Shown here in pieces: positions 45,756-54,964 of a stretch of 64,000 bases of DNA. Position 1 is the stretch's first letter, and the number at the start of each line of letters is the position of its first letter. Under the pieces are notes generated by a model. That model saw only the letters and a program-made list of their open reading frames with translations, made no database searches and had not been told where the DNA came from. The DNA is from Caldicellulosiruptor danielii (GTDB taxonomy: Bacteria > Bacillota > Thermoanaerobacteria > Caldicellulosiruptorales > Caldicellulosiruptoraceae), in the NCBI RefSeq assembly GCF_034343125.1, contig NZ_CP139957.1:248001-312000 (forward strand), in the 5' to 3' direction. Both the position numbers and the translations under genes were made by a program.

Positions 45756-47219
45756 ATGACACAATTTACAATACCTCTTTTTTCACAGATGAAACAATTT
45801 AAATATCTCACAGAGCCAAATGCAGAAAGGTACAGAACCATTATGAGGTTTTGCTTTTTGAGCCATATGCAGTACAAAAACAGGCTCACAAAGGATGAGA
45901 TATACAGCTTTTTGAAGACACTTCCAAATTTTTCTGACTATACAGAGGATATGTGCGAGCAGGACCTCAAAAGCCTTGTTGACTGGGGAAATCTCAAGTC
46001 CACCCAGGATACATCAAAAACAGCCACTTTGCAGGAGTTCAAAAACAAGAGGTTTTTGTACGAGCTTACCTCAATTGGGCTCAGGATAGAAAGGTTTTTG
46101 TTCGAGCTTGAAAATTCACAGGAGACAAAAGCAGAGCTAAACCCAAAACACATAGAAAAGATATACAGGCTTTTGCTTAGCGTTGATCTGGTTTTAAAAG
46201 ATCCGCAAAAACAGGCAGTTGATTGGTGGGATGAATTAACAGGCGCATTTGAGGAAATAGAAAATAGTTATACTGAATACATTTCTATGCTGACATCCTC
46301 TGAGTATGAAAGCCTGATGATAAAAGAAAAGTTTTTGGAATACAAGTCAAAGCTTTTGCATTACCTTTACAATTTTCATGATATATTTCAAAATTATCTG
46401 CCAGGAATAAGATCTCTTTTTTTGAACCTGCCACAGTACAGGGTTGATGAGCTTTTGATGTACATAATTCAGGCAGAAAAAGAACATCCGAAAAATATAT
46501 TCAGAGATAGCAGCACAATAGAGGGGTACATCAAAGGCAGATGGCAGAATATAAAAGATTGGTTTGTCAGCCCAAACGGGCAGGCAGAAAGGCTTCTTGA
46601 GCAGATTCAGCAGATAATTAGAAAGGTTTCAAGTTATGCAGCAAGGCTTTCAGAGTCCTCAACACTTAAAGTAAACAGAACAGAGGAGTATAAGCATTTG
46701 GCAAAACTGTTTTCAAATCTTGACATATCAGAGTGTCATAAGTTGTCTGCTGTTGTATTTGGCGTGATGTGTCCAAAATATATCACAGGTGACTTTCCAA
46801 GAGCCACCGAGTCAACAGCTATTGGCATTCTTGACCTTCCAGGTTTTAAAGTGCCTTTGAAATCACGGGGAAGATTAATAAGAGAAAAGAGCAAGGTGGT
46901 TCCTGCAAGCGAGTTTTCTGAAGAAAAGAAGAAGAGGTTTGAAGAGTACAAAAAGAAGATTGAAGAAGAAAATGAACTTTTGCAAAGTCTCCTTGAAGGA
47001 AACAAAATAGAGTTTGAAAAGCTTCCTGTGATTACACCAGAGGTCAGAAAAAGACTTTTTGTGTGGCTGTCACGAGGGCTTAGCAGCAAAGTGGCAAACA
47101 CTGACTCTGGCAAAAAGTTTAAAGTCTTAATACCTCAGGATGACAGAAGATGTATCCTGGAGTGCACTGATGGCAAGATGGACATGCCAGCGTATGTCAT
47201 TGAGTTTGTTGATAAATAA
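45756..47219 (+). CDS. jetA: Wadjet protein JetA (type II, TIGR02677-like)
   Basis: Predicted 487 residues. The N-terminus FKYLTEPNAERYRTIMRFCF, then DLKSLVDWGNL, QDTSKTATLQEF and RRFLYELT-type segment (KRFLYELTSIGLRIERFL), matches what I know of the TIGR02677 family. In Wadjet this is the kleisin-like subunit that bridges the SMC-like JetC dimer. The C-terminal half is helical with a basic, Glu/Lys-rich linker. First gene of jetABCD; 34 bases to jetB. The system restricts plasmid transformation by extruding and cutting small circular DNA. Confidence 0.88.
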   Translation: MTQFTIPLFSQMKQFKYLTEPNAERYRTIMRFCFLSHMQYKNRLTKDEIYSFLKTLPNFSDYTEDMCEQDLKSLVDWGNLKSTQDTSKTATLQEFKNKRFLYELTSIGLRIERFLFELENSQETKAELNPKHIEKIYRLLLSVDLVLKDPQKQAVDWWDELTGAFEEIENSYTEYISMLTSSEYESLMIKEKFLEYKSKLLHYLYNFHDIFQNYLPGIRSLFLNLPQYRVDELLMYIIQAEKEHPKNIFRDSSTIEGYIKGRWQNIKDWFVSPNGQAERLLEQIQQIIRKVSSYAARLSESSTLKVNRTEEYKHLAKLFSNLDISECHKLSAVVFGVMCPKYITGDFPRATESTAIGILDLPGFKVPLKSRGRLIREKSKVVPASEFSEEKKKRFEEYKKKIEEENELLQSLLEGNKIEFEKLPVITPEVRKRLFVWLSRGLSSKVANTDSGKKFKVLIPQDDRRCILECTDGKMDMPAYVIEFVDK

Positions 47220-47253
47220 CAAAAACCTTTGCGAAAGAAGGAAGAGCGAAAAT

Positions 47254-48393
47254 ATGAGCAATCTTTTGAAGCTTCTTGAGAATTTTTGGATATTGAAAGA
47301 AGAGGATAGTGAGACCTTTTACCAGCTAAAAAATCTTGATAAAGAGACAAGAGAATTCATTGTGAAAAACCTGGGTCTGAAATTTATAACAACTTCAAAC
47401 ATGGTAAAGCTTGAAAAGGTGCCACTTGTACCAAAAGAGTATATGGGAGTGCTTGATTTTGAACAGCCGCGGGACTATGCATTTTTGTGCCTTGTGCTTG
47501 CCTTTTTGGAAGACAAAGGGGTGGAAGAGCAGTTTTTGCTTTCCAACATCACAGAGTATATCAGGATGAACTTTCCAGATGAAGAGATTGACTGGACACT
47601 CTACTCAAACAGACGATCACTTATCAGAGTGCTTAAATTTTGTGAGAAGATGAAAATGATAAGAATTGACGATGGGAATCAGGAAGAGTTTGCAGAAAAT
47701 AGTGAAGCAGAGGTGCTTTACGAGTCGACAGGGATTTCACGATATTTTATGAGGGTGTTTCCAAAGAGTATTACTGAGTACAGCAGCTGGCAGGAGATTT
47801 TGAACAGTGAATTTGAGTTTGCAAATGGAATTTCACAGCCCATATCAGATATCAAAAGGATTAAAGCATACAGGGGGCTTGTTGTTGATGGCAGTGTCGG
47901 TTTTGAAAATGAGGATGAGCTTTTGTATATAAAACGTCAAAAGGTTAACATTACAGCAGAGCTTGAAAAACATCTGCCAGAGGCAAGTTTTCATATATTC
48001 AAGTCTTTTGCGTTTTTGGCAATAAGCGAGAGCTATAAAAATACCTATCCTGACGATAGCAACCTCTGCGACATTCTTCTTTTGGTCTCAAGCCAGCTTT
48101 TGTCAAAGATAGAGAAAGGTGAATACAGCCTTAATCCTGCAAATGAGACTATGGAGATTCACATAAATGCTTTGAGGTCCGTTTTAGAAGATGTGCAAAA
48201 GCAATACAAAAACTTTTGGAACAAAGAATGGCGAGAAAAAAGCCTTGATAAAGTGTTTGATGAGTTTTTAAAGTTTTTGTGCGAACTTGGATTTGCAAAA
48301 CTGCAGGAAGACGGGTTTGTTGTAATCTATCCAATTTATCTGAAAGTGGTTGGCGAGTACCAGGCTTCAGATGAGGCTGAAGAGAGTATTTAA
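47254..48393 (+). CDS. jetB: Wadjet protein JetB (type II, TIGR02678-like)
   Basis: Predicted 379 residues. Start taken at ATG 47254 with GAAGGAAG upstream; the longer frame overlaps jetA. Winged-helix-rich protein corresponding to the KITE subunit (MukE-like) of the complex: VPLVPKEYMGVLDFEQPRDYAFLCLVLAFLEDKG, then FLLSNITEYIRMNF and SNRRSLIRVLKFCEKMKMI. The latter half includes a further winged-helix-like segment (FLKFLCELGFAKLQEDGFVVIYPIYL). Lies in the order jetA-jetB-jetC-jetD typical of the system. Confidence 0.85.
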   Translation: MSNLLKLLENFWILKEEDSETFYQLKNLDKETREFIVKNLGLKFITTSNMVKLEKVPLVPKEYMGVLDFEQPRDYAFLCLVLAFLEDKGVEEQFLLSNITEYIRMNFPDEEIDWTLYSNRRSLIRVLKFCEKMKMIRIDDGNQEEFAENSEAEVLYESTGISRYFMRVFPKSITEYSSWQEILNSEFEFANGISQPISDIKRIKAYRGLVVDGSVGFENEDELLYIKRQKVNITAELEKHLPEASFHIFKSFAFLAISESYKNTYPDDSNLCDILLLVSSQLLSKIEKGEYSLNPANETMEIHINALRSVLEDVQKQYKNFWNKEWREKSLDKVFDEFLKFLCELGFAKLQEDGFVVIYPIYLKVVGEYQASDEAEESI

Positions 48394-48441
48394 AAATAAG
48401 CATTTTGAAAAAAGAATAAGATGGAGGTTTTTTGATCAAGA

Positions 48442-51400
48442 ATGAGCAAGGAACGCAGGTGGGTGCTATCCCGAGCAGGTGTTTTTAACTACTGGTACTA
48501 TGATGAAGAGTATTTTGACTTTTATGATGGAAGGATGCTGATTCGCGGTCCAAACGGGTCTGGAAAGTCTGTCACAATGCAGAGTTTCATAACCCTTCTT
48601 TTGGACGGCAACTATCATCCATCGAGACTTGACTCTTTCGGGTCAAACGCGAGAAAGCTTGAGGACTATGTATTGGGCGAACAGGATATCTCAGGGAAGA
48701 ATGAGTCGACAGCATACCTTTTTCTGGAGTTCAAAAAGGAAAACATATTTGTTTCAATAGGTATGGGTATGAGAGCAAAAAGGGGCTCAGGTGTTGACTG
48801 CTGGTATTTTGTCCTGACAGACAACAGAAGGTTTGGAATTGATATATTCTTCTATGAAAAGATAGGCGAACAGAAGATTCCACTCACGAGAAGAAAGTTT
48901 GAGAACCTGATTGGCAGTGGTGGCAGGGTTTTCACAAGCAGAAGAGATTATATGCAAGAGGTAAACAAGGTCCTGTTTGGGTTTGAAAACGTGGAAGACT
49001 TTGAGAACCTGATTGATTTGATAATCCGTGTAAGAGCGCCGAAACTTTCAAGGGATATAAAGCCAGACAGGATATGCGGTATTTTGCAAGAGTCGCTTCC
49101 TGCACTGTCCGAAAGTGACCTTCGCAGCCTTTCAGAGTCGATTGAAAACATGGACAAAATCCAGACAGAGCTTAAAAACTTAGAGGCAATCCAATCTTGC
49201 CTTGAAAAGATAAAAAGAGCGTATGATGAGTACAACAGATTTTTAATGTACCAGAGAGTTTCTGAGCTGATAGAATCGAATAAAAAACTGACAAAGGCAA
49301 AAGAAAAGTGTGAGATGCTCTCAAAAGAGCTTCAAAAACTCACAGATATGGAATCAGAGCTGAGAAATAGTCTTGACAGTATTGAAAAGGAAGAACAGGC
49401 GCTGAAGTTCAGGCTTGAGAGCATAAAAGAGAGTGATATATTTAAGCTTCAGCAAAAGCTTATCGAGCTAAATGCTGAAATTGAGGATTTGGAAACTCAA
49501 AAAACTTTAAAACTTTCAAGTTTAAATGACCACATGCAAAGGCTTTCTCAGGCAGATGCTGACATAAAGCACACAAAACACCAGCTTTTGAATTCTCAGA
49601 ATTTGATAAAGGACTATGTTCAGCAGAGTAAAAAGCTGCTTGAGAGTTTGAATATGCAAAGGTTTTCGGATGTACTTGATATTTTTGAGAAAGATGAGCA
49701 AAAGAGTTTGGACATTCTAAAATCTGAGCTAACAAACTTCATAACTGAAGTGGAAAAGGCTCTTAAAAACTATGATGCCCTGCAGGATGTGCAAAAAGAC
49801 CTGGATAACCAGCTGAAAAGACTAGATCAGAGCAAAATTCAGCTTCAAAAGTGCCAGGATGAGTTAAATTTTTTAATTCTTCAGCTTGAAGATGCGAAAA
49901 ACATTCTAAAAAGCAGGATCAAGAGCTATTTTGAACAAAATCAAGTATTAAAAGCAGAGGCTGATGATATAACTTTGATGTTTCAGCTGATAAACACAAT
50001 ATCGCAAAAGGGCGAGTATGAAGGTGTAAAGAAGATTTTGAATGATGTGTATGGCAGACATTATCTGTCAATCTCAGACAACTTGCGAAAGATCGAGTTT
50101 GAAGTGAATCTACTCAAAGAGAGAATTAAAGACAGAAAGCAAAAAATTGAGGAGATTCAGAGCCAGAAAGACGAGTTTATACCATCTTCAGAGAAACAAA
50201 AGAAGGTAAGACAGAGACTTTTAGAAAAAGGTGTGCCGTTTGTGCCTTTTTACATGGCAGTTGACTTTAAACCGGGCACAGATGAGAGATTAAAAGCTGT
50301 GATTGAGGATGCACTTTTTGAGCTTGGAGTTTTAAATGCCCTTATTGTTCCAGAAAAGTACAAAAATGAAATTGATGAACTTCTGGAGGATGAAAAGGAA
50401 GTTGTGCTTTTTCCAAAGCCGGCATACTTTTCTCACACACTAAATGAGTATCTTGAGGTTGCAAACTTTGAAAATGCAGATGTTTTGAGACAGGAGGTTG
50501 CAGCTGCAATTGACAGTATCCATATAAATCCTGTAGATGATGGAATATATGTGTGTGAAGATGGGCGGTTTGGAAATGGCATATTGAAAGGGAAGACAAC
50601 CACACATGAACAGGCAAGGTATATAGGCATTGAGAACAGGCGAAGATACAAACAAATGCTAATTTTGCAGCTTGAAGAGGAGATTCAAAGTCTTGCAAAA
50701 GAGCTGGAAGAAAAGAAAGCTGAGGCCAATTTTCTAAAATCCCGGCTTGAGGTTTTAGAGCTTGAAAAGAAAAACTTTCCGACATCTGCAGACTTAGACA
50801 CTGCCTTTGACATGATAAATGGGGTTGAGAGGAATATTTCAAAGCTTCAGATTGAGATTGAAGCTCTTGAAGAGAGAATAAAAGAGCTGACAAATAAGCA
50901 AAATCTACTGAAATATGAAATTTCACTGATTGCAACAAAGCTGTCAGTGCCGGCTTTAAAAGAGGTTTTTGCAAAAGCAAAACAGGACGCAAGTGCGCTG
51001 TCGAACTTACTTTTGAGACTTGAGACTGAGGCGATACATAAGCAGGAAATTGAAAAGACGCACCAGAGTCTGAACAGGTTATATGAACAGATTAAAGAAA
51101 GTGTAGATACTTTAAATGGCGATGTTCACAGGATTTCTGAAAAGTTGGAGGTTTTGAATCTTCAGAAAGAGGAGATTGAAAAAAGGCTTTCGAGCGAGGA
51201 TGCTCAGAGACTTTTTGACGAGCAGAGAAGAGCATTTGAGAGGCTTGAGAACATCCCGGCTGAGAGAAAAAGACTTAATGAAAAGCTTTTTGAGGTGACT
51301 TCCCAAAAAGCAGCAGCTGAACAGAAGCTTGAGTTTTTAAAACAGGATCTTGAGTCAATTGAAAGTGAATACGAATTGGCTATGTCCTCTTTTAAGATAG

Positions 51401-52497
51401 AGCTTGGATTTGGCTTTGTTTTCAAAGGGGTAGAATTTGAAGATGAGCAAAAGCTTATAGAGTTTGCAAAGTCAAAGGAAGAAATTCTTAAAGAGTATTC
51501 TCAGAAGGATTTTTCTTCGATACTTCAGAGGCTTATGTCCATCCATTACACAACACAGATCCAGCTTGCAGAGTTTGGAGCAAACCTTGTTGATTGGAAG
51601 GACGACAGAACAACCTACAAAAGGTATTTGTGGACCTGCAGGAAAGAGGGGAGATTTCTTTCGCTTTACCAGTTTATAGATGAAATTGAAATGGAAATTG
51701 CTGAGAAAAAGAACTTGATAACAGAGAGCGAAAGAGAGCTTTTTGAAGATGTTCTGGCAAAGAATATAGGCTTTAAGATATCAAGGAAAATCATGCTTGC
51801 CCAGGATTGGGTAAAGAAAATGAACGAGCTTATGGCAAATTTGTCTACATCAAGCGGTCTTACATTCCGGCTTTCATGGGAGCAGAAAAGACAGGAGGCA
51901 GAGGATGAGCTTTCTACAGGTGAGCTGGTAAAGCTTTTGAGCAAGGACCCTCTTGCCGCAACAGATGAAGACAGAAACAAGATTGCAATGCATTTTAGGT
52001 CGCGCATAGAAAAAGCAAAAAAGTACCAAGACGACCCAGAAAACTTTGCAACGCTCTATGAGATAATCAAAGAGGTTCTTGATTACAGGCAGTGGTTTGA
52101 GTTCAGGCTCTACTACCAGAAGGTAGGGGAAAGCAGAAAAGAGCTTACAAACAATGCATTTGACAGGTTCTCTGGTGGTGAGAAAGCACTTTCCATCTAC
52201 GTTCCACTGTTTGCGGCACTGTGCGCAAAATATGAGAGCGCTGCGAGTTTTGCACCGAGAATAATTGCACTTGATGAGGCATTTGCTGGTGTTGATGAGA
52301 ACAACATTGAAAACATGTTTGATCTGATTGAAAAGCTTGAATTTGACTATATAATGAACTCTCAGGTTCTGTGGGGCGATTACAAAACAGTGCCAGGACT
52401 TTGCATATACGAGCTTTTGAGAGAGAACAATCAGCCATCTGTGTTAAAAGTAAAGTATATCTGGAATGGATACAAGAAGGTGCTGGTTGAGGTATGA
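48442..52497 (+). CDS. jetC: Wadjet protein JetC, SMC-like ATPase (TIGR02680-like)
   Basis: Predicted 1351 residues. Head N-half: RWVLSRAGVFNYWYYDEEYF with Walker A GPNGSGKS (residues 36-43). Two long coiled coils (~residues 240-590 and ~740-1080) flank a hinge-like globular region (~593-720, KGVPFVPFYMAVDFKPGTDERL). Head C-half: signature FSGGEKALSIYVPL near 1243 and Walker B IIALDEAFAGVDE near 1274. MukB/SMC architecture; drives ATP-dependent DNA loop extrusion in the Wadjet complex. All ATPase motifs are intact. Ribosome site GGAGG lies 13 bases before the ATG, rather far. It overlaps jetD by 4 bases. Confidence 0.92.
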   Translation: MSKERRWVLSRAGVFNYWYYDEEYFDFYDGRMLIRGPNGSGKSVTMQSFITLLLDGNYHPSRLDSFGSNARKLEDYVLGEQDISGKNESTAYLFLEFKKENIFVSIGMGMRAKRGSGVDCWYFVLTDNRRFGIDIFFYEKIGEQKIPLTRRKFENLIGSGGRVFTSRRDYMQEVNKVLFGFENVEDFENLIDLIIRVRAPKLSRDIKPDRICGILQESLPALSESDLRSLSESIENMDKIQTELKNLEAIQSCLEKIKRAYDEYNRFLMYQRVSELIESNKKLTKAKEKCEMLSKELQKLTDMESELRNSLDSIEKEEQALKFRLESIKESDIFKLQQKLIELNAEIEDLETQKTLKLSSLNDHMQRLSQADADIKHTKHQLLNSQNLIKDYVQQSKKLLESLNMQRFSDVLDIFEKDEQKSLDILKSELTNFITEVEKALKNYDALQDVQKDLDNQLKRLDQSKIQLQKCQDELNFLILQLEDAKNILKSRIKSYFEQNQVLKAEADDITLMFQLINTISQKGEYEGVKKILNDVYGRHYLSISDNLRKIEFEVNLLKERIKDRKQKIEEIQSQKDEFIPSSEKQKKVRQRLLEKGVPFVPFYMAVDFKPGTDERLKAVIEDALFELGVLNALIVPEKYKNEIDELLEDEKEVVLFPKPAYFSHTLNEYLEVANFENADVLRQEVAAAIDSIHINPVDDGIYVCEDGRFGNGILKGKTTTHEQARYIGIENRRRYKQMLILQLEEEIQSLAKELEEKKAEANFLKSRLEVLELEKKNFPTSADLDTAFDMINGVERNISKLQIEIEALEERIKELTNKQNLLKYEISLIATKLSVPALKEVFAKAKQDASALSNLLLRLETEAIHKQEIEKTHQSLNRLYEQIKESVDTLNGDVHRISEKLEVLNLQKEEIEKRLSSEDAQRLFDEQRRAFERLENIPAERKRLNEKLFEVTSQKAAAEQKLEFLKQDLESIESEYELAMSSFKIELGFGFVFKGVEFEDEQKLIEFAKSKEEILKEYSQKDFSSILQRLMSIHYTTQIQLAEFGANLVDWKDDRTTYKRYLWTCRKEGRFLSLYQFIDEIEMEIAEKKNLITESERELFEDVLAKNIGFKISRKIMLAQDWVKKMNELMANLSTSSGLTFRLSWEQKRQEAEDELSTGELVKLLSKDPLAATDEDRNKIAMHFRSRIEKAKKYQDDPENFATLYEIIKEVLDYRQWFEFRLYYQKVGESRKELTNNAFDRFSGGEKALSIYVPLFAALCAKYESAASFAPRIIALDEAFAGVDENNIENMFDLIEKLEFDYIMNSQVLWGDYKTVPGLCIYELLRENNQPSVLKVKYIWNGYKKVLVEV

Positions 52498-53756
52498 CAG
52501 AAGATAGGATTTTTTATGAGTGTGTTAAGTACTTTTCGCAAAAAGGCTTTAAGCGTGCGCTGGAGCTTATTTACCAAAAGTACAGGTCTTTGGGGAGATT
52601 TTCTGGCAAGATTATTCTGGAAAATCCGACTGAAGAGGAAAAAGAGGTTTTGTCGCGGTATCTTAGAAGGGTTTTGAGAGGCGACAGGCTTGTCATTGAT
52701 GTGAAAGAGTTTGCAGTGACAAAGTTTCAGGACACTAAGTTCTCAGGGGTTGATTTTAAAAGCGTTCTGTCAGCAGTTTTAAAAAAAGAGGTTATCACCA
52801 AAAAAGAAGAAAAGTATCTGGAAAGTGAAAGGGTGTTGAAGTTTTTTGAAAGTTTGTCGGAGTATTTTGAGGCTGATGAAAACGCCGCAGAGGTTTTGGA
52901 TGCTTTCAGGGAAAATTTCAAATGGTTTGAAAGCTATTACAAAAAGTATTCGCAGAAAGAGTTTTTGGAGATGATGAAAAAAATCATAGAAGCGATTTTA
53001 AAAAGACCGCAGAGCCCTGAGACTCTGGCTATTTTTGCAACAAGGACCACGGGAAACCCCCACTTTTTTGACCATGATAAAGACGCAGGGAAGATATTTT
53101 TGAAGCTTTTGAGCATTTTAAGCAAAAGAGAGTATCCACAGAATGCAGAGGAAAAATCAGAACTGCTTTTTGATAACAACATCTTGATTGATGAGCTTTC
53201 AAACTGGTGTCTTTTGTACAACATTGGCGGGTATGTTGAAGATGGAAAAGAGGATGAAGGGCTCAGGTGCTTTGGCAGCCAGAAAAAGCCACTGATTTTA
53301 CCGCTTTATACTATAAAGGATTATAAAGGGTTTTTTGCATACTCCAAAAACCTTGTGATTGTTGAGAACCCCGCTGTGTTTTCTGCCATTGTGCAAAAAG
53401 TCCCTGAGGTTTCTGCTGTGTGCACAAACGGGCATTTGAGGCTTTCCTGCAGGATAGTAATTGAAAGCATAGCAAAAACAAATATTGAGCTGCTTTACTC
53501 GGGCGACTTTGACCCGGAGGGGCTTTTGATTGCAGACAGGGTAATTCAAAACTTTGGAGCAAAGCCACTTTGCATGGACGAAAGCCACTATCTTCTGGCA
53601 CTATCTCAAAATAAGATTGATGAAAGGCGCCTTGAGATGCTTAAAAATGTTAAATCTGCTCAGCTTCAAAGCGTCTGCCGGAAGATGAAAGAGCTTCAGC
53701 TTGCCGGGTATCAGGAGAGGATTGTGGATAGGATTATTGAAGAGTTGCAAAGTTAA
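52494..53756 (+). CDS. jetD: Wadjet protein JetD, Toprim nuclease (TIGR02679-like)
   Basis: Predicted 420 residues; ATG overlaps the jetC stop (ATGA). The N-terminal ~280 residues are the arm/CAP-like region. The C-terminal Toprim domain (DUF2399 type) shows VIVENPAVFSAI and ELLYSGDFDPEGLLIADRVI, with the acidic D-x-D-x-E residues expected to bind metal. In Wadjet the JetD dimer is the topoisomerase-VI-like nuclease that cleaves the extruded plasmid. Catalytic residues look intact, so the operon appears functional. Followed by a strong terminator. Confidence 0.9.
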   Translation: MTEDRIFYECVKYFSQKGFKRALELIYQKYRSLGRFSGKIILENPTEEEKEVLSRYLRRVLRGDRLVIDVKEFAVTKFQDTKFSGVDFKSVLSAVLKKEVITKKEEKYLESERVLKFFESLSEYFEADENAAEVLDAFRENFKWFESYYKKYSQKEFLEMMKKIIEAILKRPQSPETLAIFATRTTGNPHFFDHDKDAGKIFLKLLSILSKREYPQNAEEKSELLFDNNILIDELSNWCLLYNIGGYVEDGKEDEGLRCFGSQKKPLILPLYTIKDYKGFFAYSKNLVIVENPAVFSAIVQKVPEVSAVCTNGHLRLSCRIVIESIAKTNIELLYSGDFDPEGLLIADRVIQNFGAKPLCMDESHYLLALSQNKIDERRLEMLKNVKSAQLQSVCRKMKELQLAGYQERIVDRIIEELQS

Positions 53757-53821
53757 TTTGCATAGTGAAAGAAGATTCCAAAAATACAGTGTTAAATTTA
53801 AACAATGCGATAAAAGTTGTT

Positions 53822-53862
53822 CAAGGGGCTGGTGTGAGTTTTAACAGCCCCTTTGATTTTTG
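53822..53862 (+). terminator. terminator of the jetABCD operon
   Basis: CAAGGGGCTG pairs with CAGCCCCTTTG across a 13-base loop, followed by ATTTTTGG. Confidence 0.85.
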
Positions 53863-53892
53863 GTATTTCAATGTGTGGTTAACATTTGAACT

Positions 53893-54104
53893 TTACGAAA
53901 ATGCCTCGACATGATAGGGATAAATTAGAACAGCCTTGATTTCACCCTTTAAAACATTTTTTGTTGTGATGAAGCCTTCAGATAATTCATCTGTAGGAAA
54001 GTTAATCGGCAGCTCCAAAAATGAAATCTGGTTGGTTCCTATGTAATGCTTTATAAAGAAATTCTTAACTGGTAATAAATATGGATTAAATGGGAAATAC
54101 AATA
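53893..54104 (-). pseudogene. mosaic remnant of the ~450-residue array family
   Basis: A 69-residue frame (MYFPFNPYLLPVKNFF...) made of joined pieces. The first ~40 residues match the C-terminal region of the gene at 60662 (about 8 base differences over ~110 positions, 53990-54104 versus 60889-61003). The next part, EGFITTKNVLKGEIKA, matches the gene at 59217. It then jumps from one GEIKA to the equivalent of that gene's later NEIKA and ends IYPYH... like its C-terminus. No ribosome site or family N-terminus is present. Clear product of recombination between array members. Confidence 0.85.
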
Positions 54105-54126
54105 ACTAACTATAGAAAAAAGCATA

Positions 54127-54627
54127 CTATAATTTAATAGAATACCTTAATTCTCTCAAATTTACCCCTGCAATATTAATTATTCTTACTTTATTATCAC
54201 TTCTGAACCCATACTTTTCGTAAAAATTCAAAGCTCTCGTATTACCTTCCAAAACCCAAAGGTGACAATAATCAAAATTTTGCTTTTTCAATCTATTTAA
54301 AGCAAAATTCATTAATTCATAACCTTGCCCGGTTGACCAATATGCTGGTAAAACATATATAGATATGATCTCTCCATATCCAGCTTCTCCATCACGCGAT
54401 TTACCAAAACAAACACATCCAGTATCAGTTTCTCCGTTATTTATTATAGCCGCTTCATGCAATTTGTTAGATAAGGCCTCAATAAATGGTTTGATCCACC
54501 TATCTTCCGAAATCCCATTTAGATATTCTTGCGGTATCAAACCTTTATAAGCTTCTTTCCACGCTAAAGCGTGTATTCTACTCATAATAGCTGCATCTTC
54601 AATTTTAGCTAACCTTATATAACTCAA
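54127..54627 (-). CDS. GNAT-family N-acetyltransferase
   Basis: Predicted 166 residues from TTG 54627 with GGGGGAG 5 bases upstream; an upstream in-frame codon lacks a site. GNAT fold: IRLAKIEDAAIMSRIHALAWKEAYKGLIP at the N-terminus, core GEIISIYVLPAYWSTGQGYELMNFAL (acetyl-CoA loop Q/R-x-x-G-x-G/A, here STGQGYE) and WVLEGNTRALNFYEKYGFR. Substrate unknown. Lies inside the paralogue array, between a frameshifted member and the mosaic remnant, so it may be array cargo. Confidence 0.85.
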   Translation of the reverse strand: MSYIRLAKIEDAAIMSRIHALAWKEAYKGLIPQEYLNGISEDRWIKPFIEALSNKLHEAAIINNGETDTGCVCFGKSRDGEAGYGEIISIYVLPAYWSTGQGYELMNFALNRLKKQNFDYCHLWVLEGNTRALNFYEKYGFRSDNKVRIINIAGVNLRELRYSIKL

Positions 54628-54964
54628 TTTTTCTCCCCCATTACTCAAGTATTTATTATCTGCTGTTATATAATTTAAGCAGAAACTTTTTTTACCTCAA
54701 AATTCATGCAAAATAAAGCTACTCAAAATCAAATTCAAAAAGGCTAAAGATAGTTACGTGGTTTTGGAACCTGTTGTAACTTACTATTTATAATGTATCA
54801 CATTTACATCTATTTTGTAAATATACAAATTATTTCAATTATTCTATTATCTACAATTCTTTTATCTTTTGACTTCTGAACTGATTAAAAAAGCATTTTT
54901 ATTATTGTTATTTTCCCTTTTTTATATATTCATTGCTTTCAAAACCCAAATTAAAGATTCTGTG
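54628..54964. other. 337-base AT-rich gap
   Basis: No open frame with a ribosome site, no convincing hairpin and no family remnant seen. A TATAAC-type -10 near 54665-54675 on the minus strand could serve the acetyltransferase gene. Confidence 0.4.

Noticed and set aside
50342..50992. Long open frame (216 codons) antisense to jetC
   Set aside because: Mirrors a Lys/Glu/Leu-rich coiled-coil gene, has no ribosome site or protein-like composition and lies wholly inside jetC.
45756..53756. Jet operon as a novel SMC/condensin system
   Set aside because: All four proteins match described Wadjet families in order and motifs, so it is reported as a known system.
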